Of a DNA stretch of 64,000 bases, positions 57,222-64,000 are shown one piece after another. Below the pieces are notes generated by a model. That model saw only the letters and a program-made list of their open reading frames with translations, was not told the DNA's origin and searched no databases. Numbering within the stretch: position 1 is the first letter of the stretch; each line of letters starts with the position of its first letter. Location of the stretch: NCBI GenBank assembly GCA_910579775.1, contig CAJTUE010000003.1, positions 124,001 through 188,000 on the forward strand. Reading direction: 5' to 3'. The DNA is from an uncultured Oscillospiraceae bacterium. Its GTDB lineage: Bacteria; Bacillota; Clostridia; Oscillospirales; Oscillospiraceae. A program made the position numbers and the translations under genes.

Positions 57222-57539
57222 TCAGATTTCGGCGCCGCACTTCTTGCAAACGCGGACCTTCTTGCCGTCGGCCTGGAGCTTGCTGGCCGGACGGGTGGGC
57301 TTGTTGCACTTGGGGCACACCCGCATGACCTTGCAGGCGTAGATGGGGGCTTCCTTCTTGATGATGCCGCCCTCCTCGCCCTCACGGCGGGGCTTGGTGT
57401 GACGGGAGACGACGTTGATCTTCTCCACGATGACCTTGCGGTCCCGGGGCATGACCTCCAGGACCTTGCCCTTCTTGCCCTTGTCCTTGCCGGACAGAAC
57501 GATGACGGTATCGTCCTTCTTAATGCTCATTTTGTTCAT
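57222..57539 (-). CDS. rplX: Ribosomal protein L24 with C-terminal CxxC pairs
   Basis: 105 residues. The KOW domain reads IKKDDTVIVLSGKDKGKKGK and INVVSRHTKP. The C-terminal part contains CPKC and CKKC, about 22 residues apart, a probable zinc ribbon that replaces the metal-free residues found in most bacteria. Start 57539 has AAGGGGG eight bases upstream; a second in-frame Met is three codons further in. L24 initiates 50S assembly at the 5' end of 23S rRNA. Confidence 0.96.
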   Translation of the reverse strand: MNKMSIKKDDTVIVLSGKDKGKKGKVLEVMPRDRKVIVEKINVVSRHTKPRREGEEGGIIKKEAPIYACKVMRVCPKCNKPTRPASKLQADGKKVRVCKKCGAEI

Positions 57540-57552
57540 CTCTCGTACCCCC

Positions 57553-57921
57553 TTACAGCACTTCGGGGGCCAGGGACAGGATCTTCATGTAATCCTTGTC
57601 GCGCAGCTCCCGGGCCACCGGCCCAAAAATACGGGTGCCTCTGGGGTTCTTGTCGTCGCGGATGAGCACGGCGGCGTTGTCGTCGAAGCGGACATAGCTG
57701 CCGTCGGCACGGCGCACGCCCCGGCTGGAGCGGACGATCACCGCGCGGACGACCTCGCCCTTCTTCACCTGGCCGCCGGGCTGTGCCTTGCGCACAGAGG
57801 CGACGATCACATCGCCGATGTTGCCGAACTTCCGCTTGGAGCCGCCCAGCACTCGGATGGTCTTGATCTCCTTGGCGCCGGTATTATCGGCAACCTTCAA
57901 ATAGCTTTCCTGTTGGATCAT
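57553..57921 (-). CDS. rplN: Ribosomal protein L14
   Basis: 122 residues: MIQQESYLKVADNTGAKEIK, RGVRRADGSYVRFDDNAAVL and GTRIFGPVARELRDK are classical. It sits at the subunit interface and is the docking site of ribosome silencing factor. No deviations. Confidence 0.98.
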   Translation of the reverse strand: MIQQESYLKVADNTGAKEIKTIRVLGGSKRKFGNIGDVIVASVRKAQPGGQVKKGEVVRAVIVRSSRGVRRADGSYVRFDDNAAVLIRDDKNPRGTRIFGPVARELRDKDYMKILSLAPEVL

Positions 57922-57933
57922 ACTGGCACCTCC

Positions 57934-58194
57934 TTACTTCGCTTTCTCGATGATCTCGACCACGCGCCACCGCTTGTCCTTGCTGAGGGGGCGGGTCTCC
58001 ATCACCCGGACGCGGTCACCCACGCCGCAGGAATTCTGCTCGTCATGCGCCTTAAGCTTATAGGTGCGCTTGACGATCTTCTTGTACAGAGGGTGGGCCA
58101 CACGGTCGGCGATGGCCACCACCACGGTCTTGTCCATCTTATCGGAAACCACCAGGCCGACTCTGGTTTTTCTGGAAGAAGTTCTGTTTTCCAT
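57934..58194 (-). CDS. rpsQ: Ribosomal protein S17
   Basis: 86 residues, OB fold: RKTRVGLVVSDKMDKTVVV and GDRVRVMETRPLSKDKRWRV. It binds the 5' domain of 16S rRNA. Thirteen bases separate it from rplN. Confidence 0.97.
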   Translation of the reverse strand: MENRTSSRKTRVGLVVSDKMDKTVVVAIADRVAHPLYKKIVKRTYKLKAHDEQNSCGVGDRVRVMETRPLSKDKRWRVVEIIEKAK

Positions 58195-58209
58195 GTTCCT
58201 TTTCCTCCT

Positions 58210-58413
58210 TTATCGGCCTGCCAGCTCTTGCTGGCGGATGATGGTCTTCACCCGGGCGATATCGCGCTTCACCTGAGCGATGCGGACGGGGTTGTCCAGC
58301 TGGTTGGTGGCGTGCTGAAGACGAAGCTGGAACAAGTCCTTTTTCAGATCCATCAGCTTGCTCTCCAACTCGGCGGAGCTCATCTTACGAACCTCACTGG
58401 CTTTCATCTTCAT
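58210..58413 (-). CDS. rpmC: Ribosomal protein L29
   Basis: 67 residues, two-helix hairpin: KASEVRKMSSAELESKLMD and RLQHATNQLDNPVRIAQVKR. It lines the exit tunnel near the SRP docking site. The ATG overlaps the rplP TGA (ATGA). Confidence 0.96.
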   Translation of the reverse strand: MKMKASEVRKMSSAELESKLMDLKKDLFQLRLQHATNQLDNPVRIAQVKRDIARVKTIIRQQELAGR

Positions 58414-58841
58414 TCACCACCCTTCTCCTCAGTGTCAGCCTTGGCCACGATCTTGCACTTGATGGGCAGCTTGTGGGAGGCCAGACGCAGAGCCTCGCGC
58501 GCGACCTCCTCGCTGACTCCGGCGATCTCAAACATGACGCGGCCGGGCTTGACCACGGCCACCCAATACTCGGGGGAGCCCTTACCGGAGCCCATACGGG
58601 TCTCGGCAGGCTTCTCGGTAATGGGCTTATCGGGGAAAATCTTGATCCACACCTTACCGCCACGCTTGGTGTAACGGGTCATGGCGATACGGGCGGCCTC
58701 AATCTGGTTGCTGGTGATCCAGGCGGGCTCGGTGGCCTGGAGGCCAAACTCACCGTAGGTAACGGTATTGCCTCGGGTGGCCTTGCCCTTCATCCGTCCG
58801 CGGTGAACGCGGCGGTATTTTACTCTCTTGGGCAGCAGCAT
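58410..58841 (-). CDS. rplP: Ribosomal protein L16
   Basis: 143 residues: MLLPKRVKYRRVHRGRMKG, then GSGKGSPEYWVAVVKPGRV. It lies near the A-site elbow of tRNA. Its start overlaps the rpsC stop by one base, and its stop overlaps the rpmC start. Confidence 0.98.
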   Translation of the reverse strand: MLLPKRVKYRRVHRGRMKGKATRGNTVTYGEFGLQATEPAWITSNQIEAARIAMTRYTKRGGKVWIKIFPDKPITEKPAETRMGSGKGSPEYWVAVVKPGRVMFEIAGVSEEVAREALRLASHKLPIKCKIVAKADTEEKGGE

Positions 58842-59764
58842 TACTCTTGCCCTCCTTCCACAGGAGCTTCAACAGGAGCCTCCACGACCTCCTCCGCGGG
58901 CGCGGCGGCGGGCTTGGGAATGCTCACCTGGGGACGGGCCTGGTAAACGGGCCCGGGCTTGCGGTCACGGTCGCCAAAGCGTCCGCCACCAGGGCCGCGG
59001 CGATCACCGCCAGGACCACGGCGGTCCCCACCGGGGCCGCGGCGGTCACCGTCCCGACGGTCACGACGGGGCCGGTCGCCCCGCTCACGCAGCGGCTTGG
59101 TGGTGTCCATGGTGCGGGGGGTGGTGCGGAGGGTCTGGCTGAGCACCTCGCCCTTGTAGATCCACACCTTCACGCCGATGCGGCCATAGGTAGTGGCAGC
59201 CTCGGCAAAGCCGTAGTCGATGTCGGCGCGCAGGGTCTGCAGGGGGATGGTGCCGTCGTGGTAGTGCTCCACACCGGCGATCTCACGGCCGCCCAGACGG
59301 CCGGAGCAGCAGGTCTTGATACCCAGGGCGCCGGCGCGCATGGCGCGGCCCATGGCGTTTTTCATGGCGCGGCGGTGGCCAATGCGCTTCTCCAGCTGCT
59401 GGGCGATGTTCTCCGCCACCAGCTGAGCGTTGGTGTCGGGGCTCTTGACCTCGACAATGTTGAGCGCCACGCTCTTGCCCAGCTTCTTCTCCAGAGCCAG
59501 ACGAAGTTTCTCGATGTCCTCGCCGCCCTTGCCGATGATCACGCCCGGACGAGCGCAGTGGAGATAGATGCGAACCTTGTTGTTGTCACGCTCGATCTCG
59601 ATCTTAGGCACGCCCGCGGCGTAGAGCTGCTTCTTCAGGTCCTTGCGGAGATTGTAGTCCTCCACCAGCAGGTCGCCAACCTTCTCGTTGGAGACGAACC
59701 AGCGGGAGTCCCAATCCTTGATCACGCCCACGCGCAAGCCGTGGGGATTAACTTTCTGTCCCAT
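58841..59764 (-). CDS. rpsC: Ribosomal protein S3 with a long RGG-type C-terminal tail
   Basis: 307 residues, against about 210-230 normally. The core (1 to about 212) is standard: GQKVNPHGLRVGVIKDWDS, the KH domain VIIGKGGEDIEKL and the C-terminal domain to VWIYKGEVL. From about residue 222 follow an Arg/Asp/Gly-rich region with three copies of DRRGPGG, then a Pro-containing stretch, and an acidic end (EEVVEAPVEAPVEGG). Such repeats resemble eukaryotic RGG RNA-binding tails. S3 forms the mRNA entry with S4 and S5, so the tail would project near the incoming mRNA. Confidence 0.96.
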   Translation of the reverse strand: MGQKVNPHGLRVGVIKDWDSRWFVSNEKVGDLLVEDYNLRKDLKKQLYAAGVPKIEIERDNNKVRIYLHCARPGVIIGKGGEDIEKLRLALEKKLGKSVALNIVEVKSPDTNAQLVAENIAQQLEKRIGHRRAMKNAMGRAMRAGALGIKTCCSGRLGGREIAGVEHYHDGTIPLQTLRADIDYGFAEAATTYGRIGVKVWIYKGEVLSQTLRTTPRTMDTTKPLRERGDRPRRDRRDGDRRGPGGDRRGPGGDRRGPGGGRFGDRDRKPGPVYQARPQVSIPKPAAAPAEEVVEAPVEAPVEGGQE

Positions 59765-59780
59765 ATCTTCTCTCCTCCCT

Positions 59781-60113
59781 TTAGCGCTCTTTCACCACGA
59801 GGGTGATGTGAGAGGTCCGCTTGTTGATGCGGAAGCCACGGCCCTGGGCCCGGGGTCTCATCCGCTTGATGATGGGGCCGGGGGTGGCAAAGGTCTCGCT
59901 CACATACAGCTTCTCGGGATCCATGTGGTGGTTGTTCTCGGCGTTGGCCGCCGCGCTCTTGAGGAGCTTGGACAGAGGCTCGCACGCCGCCTTGGGCACG
60001 TTGGCCAGAATGGCGGCGGCCTCCTTCACGTTCTTGCCCCGGATCAGGTCGCACACGATGCCCACCTTACGAGGGGAGATGCGAACGTATTTTACAAACG
60101 CTTTCGCTTCCAT
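59781..60113 (-). CDS. rplV: Ribosomal protein L22
   Basis: 110 residues: AKAFVKYVRISPRKVGIVCD and RMRPRAQGRGFRINKRTSHI. Its beta-hairpin reaches into the exit tunnel (macrolide contacts). I prefer ATG 60113 over ATG 60119, since AAGGGGG is nine bases from the former and only three from the latter. Confidence 0.96.
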   Translation of the reverse strand: MEAKAFVKYVRISPRKVGIVCDLIRGKNVKEAAAILANVPKAACEPLSKLLKSAAANAENNHHMDPEKLYVSETFATPGPIIKRMRPRAQGRGFRINKRTSHITLVVKER

Positions 60114-60127
60114 TGTCATTTACCCCC

Positions 60128-60400
60128 TTACTGACCGGTCTTGGTGCCCGAATGACCCTTAAAGGTGCGGGTGGGGGCAAATTCGCCCAGCTTGTGGCCC
60201 ACCATATCCTCGGTCACATACACGGGAACGTGCTTGCGGCCATCGTGGACGGCAAAGGTATGGCCCACGAAGGAGGGGAAGATGGTGGAAGCCCGGCTCC
60301 AAGTCTTGAGGACCTTCTTGTCGTTGGCCTTGTTCAGCTCATCCACACGCTTCAGCAGCTCGGGAGCGCAAAACGGGCCTTTCTTAACGCTTCTAGACAT
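60128..60400 (-). CDS. rpsS: Ribosomal protein S19
   Basis: 90 residues: SRSVKKGPFCAPELLKRVD and VGHKLGEFAPTRTFKGHSG. A protein of the 30S head that works with S13. GGAGAG lies before the ATG. Confidence 0.98.
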   Translation of the reverse strand: MSRSVKKGPFCAPELLKRVDELNKANDKKVLKTWSRASTIFPSFVGHTFAVHDGRKHVPVYVTEDMVGHKLGEFAPTRTFKGHSGTKTGQ

Positions 60401-60415
60401 ATTTCACACTCTCCT

Positions 60416-61249
60416 TTACTTCGCGTTGCGGTGCTTGACGATGAACTGCTCGGTGCGGTTCTTCTTCTTGCGGGTCTTGTAGCCCATGGCCGGCTTACCC
60501 CAGGGAGTAACGGGGCCGGGACGGCCCACGGGGCTTTTGCCCTCGCCGCCGCCGTGGGGGTGGTCGCAGGGGTTCATGACCGAGCCGCGGACGGTGGGAC
60601 GCCAACCCATGTGGCGCTTGCGGCCAGCCTTACCGATCTGGATGTTGGCCCAGTCGGCATTGCCTACCTGACCGATGGTGGCCTTGCACTCCTCGCGGAT
60701 ATAGCGCACCTCGCCGGAAGGGAGGCGCACCTGGGCCATGCCGTTCTCCTTGGCCATCAGCTGGGCGGCCACACCGGCGGAGCGCACCAGCTGGGCTCCC
60801 TTGCCCGGGTAGATCTCCACGCAGTGGATCATCTCGCCCACGGGGATCTTGCTGATGGGCAGACAGTTTCCGGGCAGGATGTCGGCGTGCTCGCCGGTCA
60901 TGATGATGTGGCCGGACTTGAGACCCACGGGAGCCAGGATATACCGGCGCTCGCCATCCTCATACTCGATGAGGGCAATGTTGGCGGAGCGGTTGGGGTC
61001 GTACTGAAGGTTGATGACCTTGGCGGTCCCTTCCTTGTCGCGCTTGAAGTCAATGATGCGGTACTTGCGCTTGTTGCCGCCGCCGCGGTGGCGGACGGTG
61101 ATGCGGCCATAGCTGTTGCGGCCGGCGTTCTTGTGGAGATTCTCCAACAGGCTGCGCTCGGGCTTGGCCTTCTTGTCGATGCCCTCGAAGGCGCTCACGG
61201 TCATGTGGCGGCGGGAGGGCGTTGTGGGCTTATAGGTTTTAATAGCCAT
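60416..61249 (-). CDS. rplB: Ribosomal protein L2
   Basis: 277 residues, normal length. KTYKPTTPSRRHMTVSAFE, GRITVRHRGGGNKRKYR and the catalytic-centre-near GSVMNPCDHPHGGGEGK with the conserved His. L2 is needed for subunit joining and peptidyl transfer. Sits 15 bases upstream of rpsS in transcription order. Confidence 0.98.
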   Translation of the reverse strand: MAIKTYKPTTPSRRHMTVSAFEGIDKKAKPERSLLENLHKNAGRNSYGRITVRHRGGGNKRKYRIIDFKRDKEGTAKVINLQYDPNRSANIALIEYEDGERRYILAPVGLKSGHIIMTGEHADILPGNCLPISKIPVGEMIHCVEIYPGKGAQLVRSAGVAAQLMAKENGMAQVRLPSGEVRYIREECKATIGQVGNADWANIQIGKAGRKRHMGWRPTVRGSVMNPCDHPHGGGEGKSPVGRPGPVTPWGKPAMGYKTRKKKNRTEQFIVKHRNAK

Positions 61250-61264
61250 TTCTCATTTCCTCCC

Positions 61265-61561
61265 TTACACCATACCCTCGAAGAGCTCGATGGGCTTGGA
61301 ATCGGCGGTGAGGGTGACCATCGCCTTTTTCCAGCTGGGACGGCGGCCGGCGGGCTGAGCGCCCATGCGCTTCATCTTGCCCAGCACATGCATGGTGTTC
61401 ACCTTGGCCACCTTCACGCCGAAGGCCTCCTCGACCGCCTTGGCGATCTCGATCTTGTTGGCGTCCTTGGCCACCTCGAAGGTGTAGCGCTTGTCACCGG
61501 TAAAGGACATGGACTGCTCGGTGATGATGGGACGCTTGATAATGTCATACGCGGTCTTCAT
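61265..61561 (-). CDS. rplW: Ribosomal protein L23
   Basis: 98 residues: TAYDIIKRPIITEQSM and VEEAFGVKVAKVNTM. It forms the tunnel-exit site for trigger factor and SRP. Its ATG overlaps the rplD TAA by one base (TAATG). Confidence 0.97.
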   Translation of the reverse strand: MKTAYDIIKRPIITEQSMSFTGDKRYTFEVAKDANKIEIAKAVEEAFGVKVAKVNTMHVLGKMKRMGAQPAGRRPSWKKAMVTLTADSKPIELFEGMV

Positions 61562-62181
61562 TACGCGAACACCTCCTCGATCACGGCCAGCGCGGCCTTA
61601 TCCACGATGATCTGGTTGGCGTTGACGATGTCGTAAACGCTCAGGATGGTGGCTGTGGTGGTGCTCACGCCGGGGATGTTGCGGGCGGACTTGTAGACCG
61701 TCTCGCGGACCTCCGGGGTGATGAGCACGGCCTTCCTGGCCTCCACCGCGTCCAGGAACTTCTGCATCTCCTTGGTCTTGACGGCGTCGAGGTTCAGCTC
61801 GTCCACCACCAGTATGTTCCCCTCCGCCGCTTTGGCGGAGAGCGCGGACTTGAGCGCCAGGCGCTTCACCTTCTTGTTGAGGGTGTAGCTGTAATCCCGG
61901 GGCTTGGGGGCAAAGACGATACCGCCGTGGGTCCACTGGGGGGCGCGGGTGCTGCCCTGACGGGCACGGCCGGTGCCCTTCTGGCGCCAGGGCTTCTTGC
62001 CGCCGCCGGAAACCTCGGCGCGGGTCAGGGCGCTCTGGGTGCCCTGACGGCAGTTGGCCAGGTGGTTCTTCACCACATCGTGAACAACGAAGGTGTTGGG
62101 CTCAATGCCGAACACGGCCTCGGAGAGGTCCACGTCGCCCACTTTCTTGCCGGACATGTTGTAAAGATTCGCCTTAGGCAT
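61561..62181 (-). CDS. rplD: Ribosomal protein L4
   Basis: 206 residues: KANLYNMSGKKVGDVDL, then GGGKKPWRQKGTGRARQGS and KKVKRLALKSALSAKA. A tunnel protein that in many bacteria also represses the S10 operon via its leader. Start ATG 62181 has GGAGAG eight bases away; a GTG three codons upstream would be only two bases from it. Confidence 0.97.
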   Translation of the reverse strand: MPKANLYNMSGKKVGDVDLSEAVFGIEPNTFVVHDVVKNHLANCRQGTQSALTRAEVSGGGKKPWRQKGTGRARQGSTRAPQWTHGGIVFAPKPRDYSYTLNKKVKRLALKSALSAKAAEGNILVVDELNLDAVKTKEMQKFLDAVEARKAVLITPEVRETVYKSARNIPGVSTTTATILSVYDIVNANQIIVDKAALAVIEEVFA

Positions 62182-62201
62182 GATTGACACTCTCCTTTCT
62201 C

Positions 62202-62927
62202 TTACTTGTTACGCGCAGAGGCCTTCTGCGGGTTGACACGGGCGGAAGCCTTCTGCGGGTTGTTGGACACGCCAGCCTCGCCCTTCTTCTCCTGGACTTT
62301 CTTGACGCTGGAGCGGATGGACACCACGCCGCCCTTGGGGCCGGGAATGGCGCCGCACACGGCGATGAGGCCCAGCTCCGCGTCCACCTGAACGATGTCC
62401 AGGTTCATCACGGTGACCTGCTCGGCGCCCATGTGGCCCGCGCCGATCTTGCCCTTGAAAATGCGGCTGGGGTCGGTGGCAGGGCCCATGGAGCCCGCAT
62501 GGCGGTGAACAGGGCCGCCGCCGTGGGTCATGGGGGTACGGCCAGCGCCGTAGCGCTTGACCACGCCCGCAAAGCCCTTGCCCTTGCTGATGCCGGTGAC
62601 GTCCACGCGGTCGCCCGCAGCAAAGGTCTCGCAGGTGATCACGTCGCCCACGTTCATCTCCGCGGCGTTGTCCAGCTTAAACTCCTTGAGCACCTTCAGC
62701 CGGGCGTCGCCCGCCTTTTTGAGGTGCCCGAGCTCCGGCTTGTTGAGCTTGCGCTCCGGCACGTCCTCGAAGCCGAGCTGGACGGCGGTGTAGCCATCCA
62801 CTTCCTCGGTCTTCTTCTGCACCACGGTGCAGGGCCCCGCCTGGATGACGGTGACCGGAACGACCTTGCCGGCTTCGTCGAAGATCTGGCTCATGCCGAC
62901 CTTCTTGCCGATAATGGCCTTTTCCAT
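62202..62927 (-). CDS. rplC: Ribosomal protein L3 with duplicated C-terminal tail motif
   Basis: 241 residues, against about 205-215 usually. The core has MEKAIIGKKVGMSQIFDEAG, GKGFAGVVKRYG and HGGGPVHRHAGSMG. The last residues are NNPQKASARVNPQKASARNK, a near-tandem copy of NPQKASAR that shows as a direct repeat in the DNA at about 62216-62260. L3 reaches toward the peptidyl-transferase centre; the tail lies on the surface. Confidence 0.96.
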   Translation of the reverse strand: MEKAIIGKKVGMSQIFDEAGKVVPVTVIQAGPCTVVQKKTEEVDGYTAVQLGFEDVPERKLNKPELGHLKKAGDARLKVLKEFKLDNAAEMNVGDVITCETFAAGDRVDVTGISKGKGFAGVVKRYGAGRTPMTHGGGPVHRHAGSMGPATDPSRIFKGKIGAGHMGAEQVTVMNLDIVQVDAELGLIAVCGAIPGPKGGVVSIRSSVKKVQEKKGEAGVSNNPQKASARVNPQKASARNK

Positions 62928-63068
62928 CTGGTACTTCCTCCTTATATAAGGTTATTGGTTGAAGGAGCGCGTCGCGAACAGGCGCAGCGTGACAGCCCGT
63001 GTCTCCTCCAACTTGACCCGCCCAGTATTAGCCGGGCGCAGTACAACAAAATTTAGGTGAAGCTGAAA

Positions 63069-63383
63069 TTACAGCTTGATCTCGATCTCCACGCCGGCGG
63101 GGAGCTCAAGAGCCATCAACGCCTCCACCGTCTTGGGCGAGGGCTTGAGGATGTCGATAAGCCGCTTGTGGGTGCGGCGCTCGAACTGCTCCCGGGAGTC
63201 CTTATACTTATGAACGGCCCGAAGGATGGTGACGACCTCCTTCTTGGTGGGCAGGGGGATGGGGCCGGAGACACTGGCGCCGGTGCGCTTGGCGGTCTCC
63301 ACGATCTTCTCCGCGCTCTGGTCGATGAGCTGGTGATCGTATGCCTTCAGGCGAATACGGATCATTTCCTTCTGTGCTGCCAT
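63069..63383 (-). CDS. rpsJ: Ribosomal protein S10
   Basis: 104 residues: RIRLKAYDHQLIDQSAEKIV, then SGPIPLPTKKEVVTI and FERRTHKRLIDI. A 30S head protein, also the NusE partner in antitermination. ATG 63383 has AGGAGG upstream; a longer frame to 63524 lies in the leader. First gene of the supercluster. A gap of 141 bases, without evident signal, separates it from rplC. Confidence 0.97.
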   Translation of the reverse strand: MAAQKEMIRIRLKAYDHQLIDQSAEKIVETAKRTGASVSGPIPLPTKKEVVTILRAVHKYKDSREQFERRTHKRLIDILKPSPKTVEALMALELPAGVEIEIKL

Positions 63384-63650
63384 GTGGTTGTTCCTCCTTA
63401 CAATGAATACGAAGTGTTTTCTTTGTCCACTCTTCGTATCGGTGAGAGATTTTCCTGTCCACGTTTCCGTGCGTATCACTCCTTGACATGAAGAAAGCCG
63501 GCATAACAAGCCGGCTGTCACCATGCCACGACGATATACGCCGTGAGCCAGGTTCCCTCAGCCGCCCGAATCCAGTCGGACATACTCCGCGGAAGTTACC
63601 GGCTTTCACCGCAATCTCCCGCATCAACGCAGTGCGCCCTTTACAGGCGC
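63384..63650 (-). promoter_or_regulatory. S10 operon leader with terminator-like hairpin
   Basis: About 267 bases between the predicted start of transcription and rpsJ. A hairpin AGCCGGC / GCCGGCT (63496-63516, loop of 7) is followed on the minus strand by TTTCTTC, about 110 bases before the ATG. The length and the hairpin suggest control by L4 or by premature termination. The upstream part is GC-rich and can form other stems. Confidence 0.5.
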
Positions 63651-63656
63651 TCGGCT

Positions 63657-63685
63657 ATTATATCAGTCTGCCTTCCCCTTGTCAA
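63657..63685 (-). promoter_or_regulatory. Strong sigma-A promoter of the S10 supercluster
   Basis: Minus strand TTGACA (63680-63685), 17-base spacer, TATAAT (63657-63662): exact consensus on both sides. The -35 lies within the last codons of the upstream YihY gene. Confidence 0.9.
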
Positions 63686-64000
63686 GGGTTTCCTGAACTT
63701 TTTTTGCTTTTTTTCTCCGATAGCGCACGCAGTTGAACACATTCCCCAAGATAAGCACATTTCCGCACAGGTAGAGCCACAGCAGCAGGATGATCACCGA
63801 GGCCAGAGACCCGTAGATGAGGGAGTAGCGGCTGGACATCCCGATGAAGAAGGAGAACACGATGGACGCGCCCACCAGGGCAACGGAGGCCAGTAGCGCG
63901 CCCAGAAACACAGGAGCCCGGGGCTTTCCCGGCGGTGCGGCCATGAGGTAGACCACCAGCACCAGCAAAAATACCATGCCGAACAACAAAAGGAACCGGA
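63663..64000 (-). CDS. YihY/BrkB family membrane protein, C-terminal part (cut by window edge)
   Basis: The frame is open to the window end and stops with TGA at 63663-63665. The visible 112 residues have three hydrophobic segments and the family block SRYSLIYGSLASVIILLLWLYL followed by GNVLILGNVFNCV, then a basic tail (RRKKAKKVQETLDKG). YihY/BrkB proteins are polytopic membrane proteins of uncertain function, sometimes mislabelled RNase BN. The start lies beyond the window. The tail overlaps the -35 of the ribosomal promoter. Confidence 0.85.
   Translation of the reverse strand, partial: RFLLLFGMVFLLVLVVYLMAAPPGKPRAPVFLGALLASVALVGASIVFSFFIGMSSRYSLIYGSLASVIILLLWLYLCGNVLILGNVFNCVRYRRKKAKKVQETLDKGKAD

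Overview
The window is a 64 kb stretch of GC-rich chromosome, with strong G/C preference at third codon positions, from an endospore-forming, low-oxygen member of the Clostridia. The gene content and the style of the intergenic palindromes fit a high-GC gut Oscillospiraceae (the Flavonifractor/Oscillibacter/Intestinimonas type). That placement is inference; no rRNA gene is present to prove it. I see no phage, insertion sequence, CRISPR array, rRNA or tRNA.

Layout. 1-7.6 kb: housekeeping genes (start of a Cys/Met PLP enzyme, DEAD-box helicase, CinA, YifB/ComM, a small protein divergent from an XRE regulator, ThiI, a CorC-type membrane protein). 7.8-12.7 kb: a co-directional envelope set (anchored unknown protein, acyltransferase-3, MBOAT, DHHW/AlgX-like protein) that looks like a surface-glycan acylation machine. 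12.7-15.7 kb: htpG behind a perfect CIRCE operator, then thyA. 15.7-18.7 kb: a small XRE regulator, a frameshifted Cys-rich gene, two kinds of palindromic repeat, and a P-type ATPase. 18.9-20.4 kb: the spoIIAA-spoIIAB-sigF operon.

20.4-29 kb: one long operon encodes all seven shikimate-pathway steps from DAHP to chorismate plus chorismate mutase/prephenate dehydratase, with a gamma-carbonic-anhydrase-like gene inside and a TSCPD gene just downstream. 29-33.6 kb, minus strand: GtrA, Spo0A, SpoVT and serA-serC. 33.9-39.4 kb: an HPr-like protein that lacks the phospho-histidine, an esterase-esterase-ATP-grasp operon of unknown function, and recG. 39.6-47.2 kb: a 1980-residue secreted protein with a dockerin-like pair, tandem Ig-like repeats and three SLH modules, followed by a secreted subtilisin-like protease. 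47.2-63.4 kb, minus strand: the S10-spc-alpha ribosomal supercluster from rpsJ to rplQ, with secY, adk, map, a KOW-domain gene, infA, rpmJ and rpoA. A truncated YihY/BrkB gene closes the window.

The least explained elements are the esterase/esterase/ATP-grasp operon, the His-less HPr homologue, the low-complexity tails grafted onto L5, S3 and the ATP-grasp enzyme, the structured gap before rpsH, and two families of interspersed palindromes. All coordinates and motifs were read by eye; family names rest on recognised motifs, not on a database search.
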